From Terribacillus aidingensis (lineage in GTDB: Bacteria > Bacillota > Bacilli > Bacillales > Amphibacillaceae): a stretch of 64,000 nt of DNA. The DNA is taken from NCBI RefSeq assembly GCF_040703035.1, contig NZ_CP159996.1:344001-408000 (forward strand), in the 5' to 3' direction. This document shows positions 52,663-62,705 of the stretch, one piece after another. How positions within the stretch are numbered: the first letter of the stretch is position 1; every line of letters begins with the position of its first letter. The notes below the pieces were generated by a model. It saw only the letters and a list, made by a program, of their open reading frames with translations. It made no database searches and was not told the DNA's origin. The position numbers were made by a program, and so were the translations under genes.

Positions 52663-53307
52663 GCGCTTGACTTGTTCATTTCCGAAGACTGCTGCTGGCT
52701 TCTCGTTCTCTAAATATAAACAGGCATCCTCATCTATGCCATACCCGAAAGGGATGTCGTGTTGATGAAGACCGGCAAGGATATTCGGCTCATCCTGCCA
52801 TTGAGAAAAATGGACACTGATTAGCTGATTAGAAAGAATGCCGAGTCCAGGTCCGCTCCAAGCGCGGTTATTGTCCGTATCGTGTGGGGACAGCAGGACG
52901 GTTTCAGGCATAAGCAATGCTCCCGCGCTATTGCCAGCCAGCGGTGTACCTGCAGCATATTTTTCTCTTAACAGCCCCTTGAATGGTTGTTTGGTGTAGA
53001 TGCTATAGTATGTTTCCGAATGACCGCCTCCAATGAAAATGCCTGTAGCACTTGTGATAATCTCAGCCGATTTTGCTATATCCAATTCACCTTTTTCATT
53101 CGGTACGATCACGGATACATTGCTCTCATGAACTCCTTGGGCAATCCAGTGACTTGTATAACGGGGCAGGAATGCTTCCCAGCCTTTTCGATATACAATC
53201 AATAATGCGATATGAGCGCTTTCCCCGCCTGCTGCTTTGGCAAAGTGGACATTCGCTTCTTCCTGCGAGGTATTTCCTCCGAGCAGGTACAGTCTTCTGG
53301 TTTGCAT
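52642..53307 (-). CDS. Peptidase E-like S51 family protein
   Basis: 221 residues. Nucleophile elbow LAGNSAGALL (Ser) and FIGGGHSETYY are the S51 signatures shared by dipeptidase E and cyanophycinase. Lower part has GYGIDEDACLYLEN. Probably cytosolic; cleaves Asp-X or related peptides. Downstream of nothing on its strand; starts 106 bases from the divergent YteA-like gene. Confidence 0.82.
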   Translation of the reverse strand: MQTRRLYLLGGNTSQEEANVHFAKAAGGESAHIALLIVYRKGWEAFLPRYTSHWIAQGVHESNVSVIVPNEKGELDIAKSAEIITSATGIFIGGGHSETYYSIYTKQPFKGLLREKYAAGTPLAGNSAGALLMPETVLLSPHDTDNNRAWSGPGLGILSNQLISVHFSQWQDEPNILAGLHQHDIPFGYGIDEDACLYLENEKPAAVFGNEQVKRIEKGTL

Positions 53308-53413
53308 AAAGTATCGCCTCCATTTTCCTGATTATACAATATGTCCCGTCTTAATAGAGATGGGTTTTATGTCACATACTACTGACAGCAGGAAATGAAC
53401 AGGAGGAAAGTGC

Positions 53414-54127
53414 ATGGTCAGACAAGAGACATTGAATGCCTGTAAAGAAATGCTTGAGAATCGTTTGCAGGAATTGAAACAGGCGCTGAAGGACCATTTT
53501 GGTGTCGAGATGTCCTACACAAAGGATGCTATGGGTGAGCTGAGCAACTATGATAATCACCCTGGAGATACAGCAACGGAGCTATATGAGCGGGAGAAGG
53601 ATATCGCGCTGAATGATCATCTGGAGCAGGAGATGAAGGACGTCCAAGCTGCCCTGAAAAGAATAGAAGATGGATCCTTTGGGATTTGTATGAAATCAGG
53701 AAAACAGATTCCGGAAGAACGTCTGCTGGCGATGCCGACAGCAGAAACGCTTGTGGAGTACAAGCCGCAGAGAATGACACTGCATGACCGCCCAGCCGAG
53801 GAAGCTGTCATCCATCCTCGTCTCGAAGATTTGGAAGGAAAAGATGACGAAGAAGACACGGAGCATAATTTCTATGATGGAGAGGATGCCTTGCAGGATC
53901 TGCAAGCGTATGGCTCATCCGAAACGCCTTCCGATTTCGTCAATACAGAAAAAGATTATGATTATATGGCTGTAAATTCCGATGAAGAGGTGGGCGGAGC
54001 ACAGGATATCGAGAATTTCCTGCTTGCCGACATGGATGGGAAGTTTGATGGAGTAAACGAGGATCATGAGAAGTATGAGGATTATCTGGAGGATGCAGAC
54101 GTTAAATCCATTCTCTATGACGAGTAA
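53414..54127 (+). CDS. yteA: YteA-like DksA/TraR-type protein
   Basis: 237 residues: coiled-coil N terminus (LNACKEMLENRLQELKQAL), GELSNYDNHPGDTATELYER, then the DksA/TraR zinc-finger region GSFGICMKSGKQIPEERLLA, and a very acidic C-terminal tail. Only one cysteine of the four-Cys finger remains, as in other YteA proteins, so zinc binding is unlikely. Role in sporulation or general stress is suspected. AGGAGGAAA precedes the ATG. Confidence 0.85.
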   Translation: MVRQETLNACKEMLENRLQELKQALKDHFGVEMSYTKDAMGELSNYDNHPGDTATELYEREKDIALNDHLEQEMKDVQAALKRIEDGSFGICMKSGKQIPEERLLAMPTAETLVEYKPQRMTLHDRPAEEAVIHPRLEDLEGKDDEEDTEHNFYDGEDALQDLQAYGSSETPSDFVNTEKDYDYMAVNSDEEVGGAQDIENFLLADMDGKFDGVNEDHEKYEDYLEDADVKSILYDE

Positions 54128-54162
54128 AAAGAGCTGGGCACACTTGCCCAGCTCTTTTGCTG
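54126..54162 (+). terminator. Terminator after the YteA-like gene
   Basis: AAAAGAGCTGGGC/GCCCAGCTCTTTT. Confidence 0.92.
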
Positions 54163-54242
54163 TACATAGAAACTTGCATACATGCTTATCCGGCGGAATA
54201 CGTTGTACTACAAGCTACGTATTCTAATAAAGGGGTTGAAGC

Positions 54243-54911
54243 ATGTTGACAGAAGCATGGACTTCAAGATTTTTCAAGCATGATGATCGTAAGGAACGCG
54301 ATTTTGTGCTTAAATTACCGGATGCTTGGTGGAGCCGCAGCTATGAATATGGATGGGCGGCTTCTTTTGTAGAAGCGGATGATATCGTATTGGATGCTGC
54401 ATCAGGAATCAGCCATCCGTTTAAGTTTCATTTAGCAGCTTCAGCTAAAACAGTATATGCATGTGATATAGATAGCAGGATTACAGATGATCAGGCGATT
54501 CTGGAGGATGTGACCAAGGATTTTGGCCCGGAGGAAACGGCGCGTTTACCTGAAGACCTGCTCCGGAATATCCATCGTGCTGAAGCTAATCTGACATCAT
54601 TGCCCTATGAGGATGCATTTTTCGATAAAATCTTCTGTATCTCGGTGATGGAGCACCTGGATGTTAGCGTGCAAAAACGTGCTTGGGAGCAATTCAGCCG
54701 TATTTTGAAACCGGACGGTTATGTCATCATGACATTCGACTATCCAACAGTCGATATTAGTATTCTAGAAACATTGGCGGAGCTTGGGGGCTTTGAATAT
54801 GCCGGACCAGTTGAATCGGAAATGCCTGCAGATGCGCTATTCAATGATCAGTGGGGACGACTGTATTGCTACCGAGCTATCTTTCGAAAGAAGAAACCTC
54901 CTTCCACTTGA
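54243..54911 (+). CDS. Class I SAM-dependent methyltransferase
   Basis: 222 residues. Motif I region VLDAASGISHPFKFHL (a variant, SGISH in place of GxGxG), acidic VYACDIDSR at motif II, LPYEDAFFDKIFCISVMEHL at motifs III-IV and FSRILKPDGYVIMTFDYP at motif V. Acceptor unknown. Ends inside the 3' end of the convergent glycosyltransferase gene (35-base overlap). AAAGGGG precedes the ATG. Confidence 0.82.
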   Translation: MLTEAWTSRFFKHDDRKERDFVLKLPDAWWSRSYEYGWAASFVEADDIVLDAASGISHPFKFHLAASAKTVYACDIDSRITDDQAILEDVTKDFGPEETARLPEDLLRNIHRAEANLTSLPYEDAFFDKIFCISVMEHLDVSVQKRAWEQFSRILKPDGYVIMTFDYPTVDISILETLAELGGFEYAGPVESEMPADALFNDQWGRLYCYRAIFRKKKPPST

Positions 54912-56427
54912 TTAACTTCGGATCAGGATCCAAAATGCTTTCATATTGCGCCTTCTGGCCATAGATTGCTTCTGGATCCTGCTGGCGATAGCGTTCGTAT
55001 TTTCGTATGCGATCCTCCGCTCTGGCCCAGCCAAAATGCTTGATACGGACGTTGCTGATGCCATTCGGCAGCTGAAAGATATTTTCCGGGAAGCGACCGC
55101 AATGAACAGGTGTTTCCCGCCATTCATATGGAAATACGGGCTGATAGCGCAGCAGGAATGGACGGTAAAATAGATGTGCTTGCCAGTACTGATCCTCCCG
55201 GTAACGCTCTTCATCCCAGAAATCGAATAAGCGGAATGAATAAAGATCGAGATCAGCTTGATTCAGCAGCTGGTCTTTTTCTTTGAGGAAAACGTTATCC
55301 AGTACTTCATCCGCATCGAGATTCAGAATCCAATCAGGTTCCGCTGCAATTGTTGCCTGCCACTGCTGTTTCCGCAGCTCTATTTCGTTGCTGAATCCGG
55401 ACTGGGGATTTTCGATCAATGTCAGCGGAACGTCATACTCCCTGCAAAGCTTCCGGCAAATGGCTGCTGTATTATCTGTACTATGATCATCAATGATGAC
55501 GGCCTGATCAACTGCGGGAAGAGAAGATCGCAGCGAACGCTCTAGATAGCGTCCGGATTCATTTTTGACAATCATGGATAGAGTGAGGGTATTACTGGTA
55601 TCCTTCGTAATGCGATAGTTATGCCCAGGCCAGTTATGCTCCCATCTGAATGCAGGGAGCTTTGCAAGATCCGTCTTGCGGTAAAGGTGAAAGGCAGGGT
55701 AATGTGTATCGACAAATAGCGAGATGCCGAGTGCTGCTGCACGAATACAAAAGTGGCGATCTTCTCCCCAAAAGGAGAGATTAGGTATTTCCCCGAAATG
55801 GACTCCCTTATTTAAAGCTTCCCTGGTGATAAGAGTACAAGCACCCAATCCTCCTACTTCATATGTTCCTGGTTTCCGCATCTGTTCCAGAAATTCCTGG
55901 TGCCGTGCTGCACGTTCTGTATCCGATAAAGATTCGCCGCGGTGGTGGGTGAATTGTTCATATTCATCCATTAACCAGACTTGGGGAAGAGCCTGCGTGC
56001 CAGGCTGCCATTGGGTCCAGAAAATACAGGAAATGATATCTTTTTGACTGGCTAGTAATTTTTCCAATGTGGCCGGGTGGAGTACAATATCGGAATCGAC
56101 AAAAAAGATATAATCCATTTTCTGCTCGACCGCATAGGAAATGATTTTATTCTTCAGTGCTGCCACTTTCCAAATAAGAGCTTCTGTCCAGTAGTGGGTG
56201 TGTTCATCCTTCTGATAGGAATCTGTGGTTTCGGATGGGAGGATGACAGCATCATGTTCTGCAGCGAAAGCGGAAAGTAAGGAGCTCGATTTTGGATCAT
56301 CATTATCATCGATGAAGCAGTAGAAAATCGATGATTCTGTTGTTTGCAGTCTGTTGAGGGAATCCAAATAGGCAGCTAATATGTCGGGGTCTTGTTTTAC
56401 AGTTGTGCCGATCAATACGGTTTGCAT
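54877..56427 (-). CDS. Two-domain family 2 glycosyltransferase
   Basis: 516 residues carrying two GT-A domains. The first (about 1-260) has YIFFVDSDIVLHP at its DxD site; the second starts TLSMIVKNESGRYLERSL, with VIIDDHSTDNT and ILNLDADE. Tandem glycosyltransferases of this type decorate surface polymers or proteins; neither sugar nor acceptor can be read from sequence. AAAGGAG precedes the ATG. The convergent methyltransferase may act on the same glycan. Confidence 0.85.
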   Translation of the reverse strand: MQTVLIGTTVKQDPDILAAYLDSLNRLQTTESSIFYCFIDDNDDPKSSSLLSAFAAEHDAVILPSETTDSYQKDEHTHYWTEALIWKVAALKNKIISYAVEQKMDYIFFVDSDIVLHPATLEKLLASQKDIISCIFWTQWQPGTQALPQVWLMDEYEQFTHHRGESLSDTERAARHQEFLEQMRKPGTYEVGGLGACTLITREALNKGVHFGEIPNLSFWGEDRHFCIRAAALGISLFVDTHYPAFHLYRKTDLAKLPAFRWEHNWPGHNYRITKDTSNTLTLSMIVKNESGRYLERSLRSSLPAVDQAVIIDDHSTDNTAAICRKLCREYDVPLTLIENPQSGFSNEIELRKQQWQATIAAEPDWILNLDADEVLDNVFLKEKDQLLNQADLDLYSFRLFDFWDEERYREDQYWQAHLFYRPFLLRYQPVFPYEWRETPVHCGRFPENIFQLPNGISNVRIKHFGWARAEDRIRKYERYRQQDPEAIYGQKAQYESILDPDPKLIKWKEVSSFER

Positions 56428-56467
56428 GCACCATGCTCCTTTATGTAGTCTGTTAATAATATATCTT

Positions 56468-56914
56468 TTAAGAGCGTGGATGTGCCTGTATAGTTACTCT
56501 AACCACATGCAGGAACTGATCCTGTGAGGCTGCTAACGGCGGAACGGATTGGATATCGTACCACCGATAACGGAAGACCAATCCGTTATCAGCTCCATTT
56601 CCAAAGACACGATGATCCCATGCGTCAGGTAGCTGCTGCTTTATTAGTATCAAAAAGAAATGCCGGTGCTGGAGCTCGTGCTTGTCTGGATGGAGGAATG
56701 GTGCACTAGCGACCAATTCACCATCAGGCAAATCACGCAATCCAGACTCTTCGAAGATCTCTCTATGCAATGCGGTTAACAAGTTTTCACCGGGGGCGAC
56801 TGTACCTCCTGGAATCTGTAACCCTGCCTCGGGGAAATCCATGTGTTCATGGACGAGCATGTGATAGGTATTATTACGGTTGGATAGGATGTAAGCTAGA
56901 ACTTTATCAACCAA
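56468..56914 (-). CDS. Nudix hydrolase
   Basis: 148 residues with a Nudix box: GGTVAPGENLLTALHREIFE then ESGL. Starts MVDKVLAYIL from a TTG at 56914 preceded by GGAGG nine bases upstream; the open frame extends to 57019 but through a terminator. Substrate unknown. Confidence 0.8.
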   Translation of the reverse strand: MVDKVLAYILSNRNNTYHMLVHEHMDFPEAGLQIPGGTVAPGENLLTALHREIFEESGLRDLPDGELVASAPFLHPDKHELQHRHFFLILIKQQLPDAWDHRVFGNGADNGLVFRYRWYDIQSVPPLAASQDQFLHVVRVTIQAHPRS

Positions 56915-56939
56915 ATTATTCCGCCTCCATTCATGATTA

Positions 56940-56988
56940 TATACAAAAAAAGCGGTCACCTGTGCAGTTGGGTGATCGCTTTTTTGTG
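56940..56988 (-). terminator. Terminator of htrB
   Basis: On the minus strand ACAAAAAAGCG.TCACC..GGTGA.CGCTTTTTTTGT; one internal mismatch. It lies after htrB and before the Nudix start. Confidence 0.82.
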
Positions 56989-57095
56989 TAAGCTCTGGGG
57001 GGAGCGTAGTCGACCGCAAAATGACATTTTGGGGATATCATGTTTTTGTTAAGGGTGCGGCCGTCATCTATCTGATCAATAAGCAACGCTTATTG

Positions 57096-58484
57096 TTATT
57101 GTTGCTGCTGTTGTTGTGTAGATTGATCTGACTGTGTTGTTTGTTCCTTCGCTAATGTAAGTTTCGTTGTTTCTTTGTTTCCGTCACGGTAATACGTAAC
57201 AGTTACTTCGTCGCCGATATTTTTATCGGAATACAGGTAAGAGCGTAAGTCGACCATGCTCGTAATGTCCTGGTCGTCGATTTTCGTAACAACATCGTAT
57301 TGCTGCAGACCAGCATCTGCTGCCGGAGAGCTTTCCACTACCTGAGCAAGCACAACACCTTGAGTCACGTCTTCAGGAAGGTTCAACGTTTGCTGCGCAT
57401 TTACTTGCGGTACTTGATCGAGGCTGACTGCGCCGATACCGATGTAAGGACGTTCAACTTTGCCTGTAGATTCAAGTTGATTGATGATTGGTTTAGCTAC
57501 ATCAATCGGAATAGCAAAACCAATACCCTCGACTTCTTCTTGGGCAATCTTCATAGAGTTGATACCGATGATTTCACCGTTTGCATTTATCAAGGCACCA
57601 CCGCTGTTACCAGGGTTAATAGCAGCATCTGTTTGTAATACTTCTGTTACCCAGTCCTCTGTACCATCATTATTGGAATCTACCGCTACAGAACGATCCA
57701 GTCCGCTGATGATACCTTGCGTCACAGAACCTGCAAATTCAGCACCTAATGGGTTACCGATCGCAATCGCTTGCTGTCCGACTGTCAGATCATCCGAAGT
57801 ACCGAATGTGGCTACCTGATCTACATTTGTTCCGTCAATTTCCAATACAGCTAAGTCGCTGATTTCATCAGATCCCAGCAAGGTTGCTTTTTCCTTCTGT
57901 CCGTTGGAAAGGGTTACTTCCAAGCTGGATGCTCCGTCGACAACGTGATGGTTGGTCACAACGTATGCTTTGCCACCTTCTTTTTTATAGATGACGCCTG
58001 ATCCAGATCCAGCTTCCTCGGATTCGGAGAATAAATCAGCCTGCTGCAGATTCTCTACTCCTACTACCGCCGCAGAAGCGTCCTGTATAGCATTGGTCAG
58101 ATTTTCCGTACTTGTTTGTGTAGCCAATGCCTGGTTACTTGATTTTGTTGTTGATGTATTGTTCGTTCCCATAGTTGCCGGGCTTGCTGCATTGGAACCA
58201 AAGGATATGACATTTGTGAATACAAGCACTGCAACGATTGCAAGAACTAAAACCCCGCCTGCAATTCCGCTGACGAAGCTTGTCCATACCTTGCCTTTTT
58301 GTTTCGGCTGCTGCGGCTGATTGATTGGTTCATCTACTTGAATCGCTTGGCTGTATTTCGGAGATTCTTCTTCAGTCTCGGAACCTTTATTCGTTTCATC
58401 CGGGTAGGAGTTTTCCTGTTCATATGAAGAAGAGTGCTGATCATCTGGATACTCATTGTATGGTTTGTCATTGTCTCTGTTCAT
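57096..58484 (-). CDS. htrB: HtrA-family membrane serine protease (HtrB/YvtA-like)
   Basis: 462 residues: a hydrophilic cytoplasmic N terminus (about 70), one span (GIAGGVLVLAIVAVLVF), a Ser/Thr-rich linker, a trypsin-like domain with His180 (VVTNHHVVDGA), Asp in ISDLAVLEID and Ser294 (NPGNSGGAL), a PDZ domain, and a Gln tail (STQQQQQQ). Acts on misfolded exported proteins at the outer membrane face. Divergent from the two-component pair at 58.7-60.7 kb, the same arrangement as B. subtilis htrB-cssRS. AGAGGTG sets the ATG at 58484. Confidence 0.92.
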   Translation of the reverse strand: MNRDNDKPYNEYPDDQHSSSYEQENSYPDETNKGSETEEESPKYSQAIQVDEPINQPQQPKQKGKVWTSFVSGIAGGVLVLAIVAVLVFTNVISFGSNAASPATMGTNNTSTTKSSNQALATQTSTENLTNAIQDASAAVVGVENLQQADLFSESEEAGSGSGVIYKKEGGKAYVVTNHHVVDGASSLEVTLSNGQKEKATLLGSDEISDLAVLEIDGTNVDQVATFGTSDDLTVGQQAIAIGNPLGAEFAGSVTQGIISGLDRSVAVDSNNDGTEDWVTEVLQTDAAINPGNSGGALINANGEIIGINSMKIAQEEVEGIGFAIPIDVAKPIINQLESTGKVERPYIGIGAVSLDQVPQVNAQQTLNLPEDVTQGVVLAQVVESSPAADAGLQQYDVVTKIDDQDITSMVDLRSYLYSDKNIGDEVTVTYYRDGNKETTKLTLAKEQTTQSDQSTQQQQQQ

Positions 58485-58663
58485 GTAAGGCACCTCTTTC
58501 GTGTTGTGTGTTCGTCGTTCTATACTACTCATTCTACTGTCTGGATTTGGCATCTTTTCGGAGCAATTATGTAAAATATGTGGAATGGACAAATAGCAGG
58601 AAAGTCTTTTCTTTTTGCGATTTTGTGGGAAAATAACCGTAGAGAGGAAAGGAGTACGATCAA

Positions 58664-59356
58664 ATGTCACATCATATAATCGTTGTCGAAGACGATAAAA
58701 ATATAAGAAATATAGTAGAAGCTTATCTGAAAAAGGAGGGCTATCAAATCAGCGTGGCGGAAACTGCAGAGCTTGCGCTTGAGATTGCGGATAAAGAAAC
58801 GCCGGACATGTGGATCATGGATATCATGCTTCCGGGAATGGATGGATACGCACTTTGCAACAAAATCCGTCAAACGAGCGAAGTGCCGATCATCATCATT
58901 TCTGCGAAGGATGAAGAAATCGACAGAATCCTCGGCTTGGAGCTTGGCGGAGATGATTACCTGACCAAACCTTTCAGCCCTAGGGAATTGGTTGCGCGTG
59001 TGAAACGTTTATTTAAGAGATGGAACCCCAAAACAAACCAGGAACCACAGCCGGCTAAACAAATGGATCTCCAAGCGGGGGACTTGCAGCTGCAATTAGG
59101 AGAACGGCGTGTTTACTGGCATGAAGCAGAAGTAGAAGTGACAGCGAAAGAATTCGAAATGTTAGTCATCCTTGTGCAGAATCCGAACCGAGCCTTTTCA
59201 CGTGATGAATTGCTTACACAAGTGTGGGGAGAAGATTATTTCGGCAGTGATCGTGCTGTAGATGATTTAGTAAAACGACTCCGCAAGAAAATGGACGGCA
59301 TTCCGATTGAAACGGTTTGGGGCTTTGGATACCGGTTCAGAATGAGCGAAGCATGA
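58664..59356 (+). CDS. cssR: OmpR-type response regulator, CssR-like
   Basis: 230 residues. Receiver with Asp9/Asp10, phospho-acceptor in WIMDIMLPGMDG and Lys in YLTKPFSPREL; C-terminal winged helix ending GFGYRFR. VWGEDYFGSDRAVDDLVKRL agrees well with CssR. Divergent to htrB, its probable target along with htrA. AAAGGAG before the ATG; overlaps cssS by 4 bases. Confidence 0.88.
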   Translation: MSHHIIVVEDDKNIRNIVEAYLKKEGYQISVAETAELALEIADKETPDMWIMDIMLPGMDGYALCNKIRQTSEVPIIIISAKDEEIDRILGLELGGDDYLTKPFSPRELVARVKRLFKRWNPKTNQEPQPAKQMDLQAGDLQLQLGERRVYWHEAEVEVTAKEFEMLVILVQNPNRAFSRDELLTQVWGEDYFGSDRAVDDLVKRLRKKMDGIPIETVWGFGYRFRMSEA

Positions 59357-60669
59357 GACTGAAAACACAACTGAACATTGCCTTTACGACTTTGCTTATT
59401 ATTGTGATGGGATTCACAGCTATTACGTTGTATTCACAGCTAAAGGGTTTGCTTGTTACCAATGAGACTCGGCAATTAGAGGAAAGTGGTCAAATTCTAC
59501 TCACAGCAATCAGTGGTGTAGATTCAATTCCTGCTACCTCACTGGACAATATGCTTAATAATCTAGATCTCAAAATGTTCCTCTATGATGAAGAAGCAGA
59601 GGAAGTTACCTATACCAACCTTGTGCGGTTAGACGCGGAAAGATTTGCTGAAAAATATGATACTGCTCCAACTAAAAAAAATACCATCTGGCAGGAGAAT
59701 CGAAACAGTTATGTAGTCAAATCCATAGCAACTGGTGAAAATCAGAATATGGTCATCCTACGTCCGATTCGCGAATTAGAAGAAGTGCAAGAAAGCTTTT
59801 TCCAGCGTATTTTCCTTGTATTTCTAATCGGTGTCATGATAGCTATTCTGATCAGCACTTACCTGACACAGCGACTTGTAAAACCTTTGACAGAATTGAA
59901 GTACCAGCTGAAAAAAATTCAGCGGCGCGAATTCGATAATATTGAATCTGTAAAAGCAAGTGGTGAAATCAAAGAAGTAGAGCAAAGCGCGATTGAGATG
60001 GCTAAAGAATTGAATCGTTATATTACCTCTCAGCGTCAATTCTTCCAAAATGCCAGCCATGAACTGAAAACACCGCTTATGACGATTCAAGGCTATGCGG
60101 AAGGTATTAAAGATGGCGTCTTCACAGGCAAGGATCAGGAGCATGGCCTTGAGGTCGTTGTTTCCGAGATCAAGCGTTTAAAACAGCTGATTAATGAGAT
60201 GATCCTTCTAGCTAAGCTCGACAGCGAGGAAGGTATTTATAAAGAAGAGCAAATAGAGATAAAAGAACTGGTCAATTTGACGATAGACCGTGCCTTGCCG
60301 ATTGCAAGCGACAAGAATATTCAACTTACCTACAATAAACTGCCTGCAATTGTGATTAATGGGGATAAAGAGAAACTTCTTCGGGCAATGATGAATATAA
60401 CGTCCAATGCAATCCGCCATGCTGGCAGTCAAGTGCATATCTCTGTTCAGCCAAGCACTATCCGGCAAGTCGAAATCACCATTAATGATGATGGACCGGG
60501 CATTTCGGAGGACTTGCTGCCAAATATGTTCCAGCGTTTTGTTAAAGGTGAAGGCGGAGAAACCGGACTTGGCCTTGCGATCTCCCGTGCGATCGTTGAA
60601 CGGCATAATGGGATCATTCGGGCAGGGGAGTCAGACTTAGGCGGAGCAAGCTTTACGATAATATTATAA
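59353..60669 (+). CDS. cssS: Sensor histidine kinase, CssS-like
   Basis: 438 residues: TM1 (about 8-28), an extracellular sensor of some 125 residues, TM2 (about 156-175), HAMP, a phospho-acceptor helix with His in NASHELKTPLMTIQGYAEG, and an ATPase with MMNITSNAIRHA (N box), DDGPGI and GGETGLGLAI. Senses misfolded protein at the wall side in B. subtilis. ATG 59353 overlaps the cssR stop. Confidence 0.88.
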   Translation: MRLKTQLNIAFTTLLIIVMGFTAITLYSQLKGLLVTNETRQLEESGQILLTAISGVDSIPATSLDNMLNNLDLKMFLYDEEAEEVTYTNLVRLDAERFAEKYDTAPTKKNTIWQENRNSYVVKSIATGENQNMVILRPIRELEEVQESFFQRIFLVFLIGVMIAILISTYLTQRLVKPLTELKYQLKKIQRREFDNIESVKASGEIKEVEQSAIEMAKELNRYITSQRQFFQNASHELKTPLMTIQGYAEGIKDGVFTGKDQEHGLEVVVSEIKRLKQLINEMILLAKLDSEEGIYKEEQIEIKELVNLTIDRALPIASDKNIQLTYNKLPAIVINGDKEKLLRAMMNITSNAIRHAGSQVHISVQPSTIRQVEITINDDGPGISEDLLPNMFQRFVKGEGGETGLGLAISRAIVERHNGIIRAGESDLGGASFTIIL

Positions 60670-60681
60670 TGTTAATGTTTG

Positions 60682-60741
60682 CCTATCCTATTGTGCCGCG
60701 CATGAACTGTGGTATAATTAACAGGTTGTAGTCGGATAGGA
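60682..60741 (+). promoter_or_regulatory. typA promoter flanked by an inverted repeat
   Basis: TTGTGC (60691-60696), 16-base spacer and TATAAT (60713-60718). CCTATCC (60682-60688) and GGATAGG (60735-60741) form an inverted pair around it. Confidence 0.6.
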
Positions 60742-60769
60742 TTACATGAAGAAGAGGAGACATGTATAC

Positions 60770-62596
60770 ATGCAATTAAGAGAAGATATTCGCAATATCG
60801 CGATTATTGCCCACGTTGACCACGGGAAAACGACTTTGGTTGACCAGTTGCTGAAATATTCTGGTACTTTCCGTGATAATGAGCACGTGGATGAGCGCGC
60901 AATGGATTCCAACGACTTGGAAAAAGAGCGCGGAATCACAATCTTAGCGAAAAACACTGCGATTAATTATAACGATACACGTATTAATATATTGGATACA
61001 CCAGGACACGCCGATTTCGGTGGTGAGGTAGAGCGCGTACTGAAAATGGTAGATGGCGTTTTACTTGTCGTGGATGCTTACGAAGGCGCAATGCCCCAGA
61101 CTCGTTTCGTATTGAAAAAAGCTTTGGAGCAAAAGCTTACTCCGGTTGTAGTCGTAAACAAAATCGACAAACCGAGTGCACGTCCTGAGCATGTTATCGA
61201 TGAAGTACTTGATCTATTCATCGAGCTTGGTGCGGATGATGACCAGCTTGAATTCCCAGTTGTCTATGCGTCAGCATTGAACGGTACTTCCGGTGAAGAG
61301 CCAGATGGACAAGTGGAATCAATGGATGCCATCTTCAAAACGATCATGGATAACATCCCTGCTCCAATCGATAACTCTGATGAAGGCTTGCAATTCCAGG
61401 TTACTATCTTGGATTACAACGACTTCCTTGGCCGTATTGGTGTTGGTCGTATCTTCCGTGGTTCCGTTAAAGTCGGCGATCAGGTCGCCCTGATGAAGAA
61501 AGACGGTTCCGTGAAGAACTTCCGTATTACAAAACTATTCGGTTTCATCGGTTTGAAACGAATTGAAATCACAGAAGCAAAAGCTGGTGACATCGTTGCC
61601 GTTGCTGGTCTTGAGGACATTAACGTTGGAGAGACTGTCTGCTCAGTAAATGCTCAAGAAGCATTGCCGGTTCCACGTATTGATGAACCAACATTGCAAA
61701 TGACATTCCTAGTAAACAACAGTCCGTTTGCGGGTAAAGAAGGTAAATACATCACTTCCCGTAAAATCGAAGAACGTTTGCTTAACCAGCTTGAGACAGA
61801 TGTAAGTCTACGTGTAGATCCAACTGATTCTCCTGATGCTTGGACAGTTTCCGGACGCGGAGAGCTTCACCTTTCCATCTTGATTGAGAACATGCGCCGT
61901 GAAGGCTATGAGCTTCAATTGTCCAAACCACAGGTAATCCTTAAGGAAATCGACGGCAAAATGTGTGAACCGGTTGAACGCGTACAAGCAGACGTACCGG
62001 AAGAATACACAGGAGCAGTTATGGAATCCTTAGGTTCCCGTAAAGGGGAAATGGTCGACATGATCAACCAAGGCAACGGTCAAGTTCGTCTTGAGTTCCG
62101 TGTACCTTCCCGTGGATTGATCGGTTACTCTACAGAGTTCATGTCCCAAACACGCGGATTCGGTATCCTGAACCACACATTTGATGGGTATGAGCCTGTC
62201 ATTGCTGGACAGGTTGGCGGAAGAGCAAAAGGTGTACTTGTAGCTCTTGAACAAGGTAAAGCATCTACTTACGGTATCATGAAGCTTGAAGATCGCGGTA
62301 TCATCTTCGTAGCTCCTGGTACAGATGTATATGCAGGTATGATCGTTGGGGAGCACAGCCGTGATAACGACCTTACAGTTAACATCACTGTGGAAAAACA
62401 CCTGACTAACGTACGTTCAGCAAACAAAGACCAAACTTCCACAATTCGTAAAACACGCGACTTGTCTCTTGAAGAGGCGATCGAGTACTTGAACGATGAT
62501 GAGTATTGCGAAGTAACACCGGAATCCATCCGTCTTCGTAAGAAAATCCTTAACAAGAACGAACGTGAAAAAGCAACGAAAAAGAAAAAAGCATAA
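60770..62596 (+). CDS. typA: Ribosome-associated translational GTPase TypA/BipA
   Basis: 608 residues. G1 [13 protein letters not shown]3 [13 protein letters not shown]4 [10 protein letters not shown], then EF-G-like domains and the C-terminal TypA domain. Aids ribosome assembly, notably in the cold. GAGGAG at 60755-60760 with about 9 bases to 60770 selects that ATG; an in-frame ATG at 60746 overlaps the binding site. C terminus is Lys-rich. Confidence 0.95.
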   Translation: MQLREDIRNIAIIAHVDHGKTTLVDQLLKYSGTFRDNEHVDERAMDSNDLEKERGITILAKNTAINYNDTRINILDTPGHADFGGEVERVLKMVDGVLLVVDAYEGAMPQTRFVLKKALEQKLTPVVVVNKIDKPSARPEHVIDEVLDLFIELGADDDQLEFPVVYASALNGTSGEEPDGQVESMDAIFKTIMDNIPAPIDNSDEGLQFQVTILDYNDFLGRIGVGRIFRGSVKVGDQVALMKKDGSVKNFRITKLFGFIGLKRIEITEAKAGDIVAVAGLEDINVGETVCSVNAQEALPVPRIDEPTLQMTFLVNNSPFAGKEGKYITSRKIEERLLNQLETDVSLRVDPTDSPDAWTVSGRGELHLSILIENMRREGYELQLSKPQVILKEIDGKMCEPVERVQADVPEEYTGAVMESLGSRKGEMVDMINQGNGQVRLEFRVPSRGLIGYSTEFMSQTRGFGILNHTFDGYEPVIAGQVGGRAKGVLVALEQGKASTYGIMKLEDRGIIFVAPGTDVYAGMIVGEHSRDNDLTVNITVEKHLTNVRSANKDQTSTIRKTRDLSLEEAIEYLNDDEYCEVTPESIRLRKKILNKNEREKATKKKKA

Positions 62597-62632
62597 TAAA
62601 AAGCCCAGCATAAATTGCTGGGCTTTTTTGCT
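62597..62632 (+). terminator. Terminator of typA
   Basis: AAAAGCCCAGCA/TGCTGGGCTTTT then TT. Confidence 0.93.
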
Positions 62633-62705
62633 TATAAGTTGTGAAAAAGTCACTTATACCTTAAAATGGGAAATAGCTCTATTTGGGGCAGAAAGGAAGG
62701 ATGAT

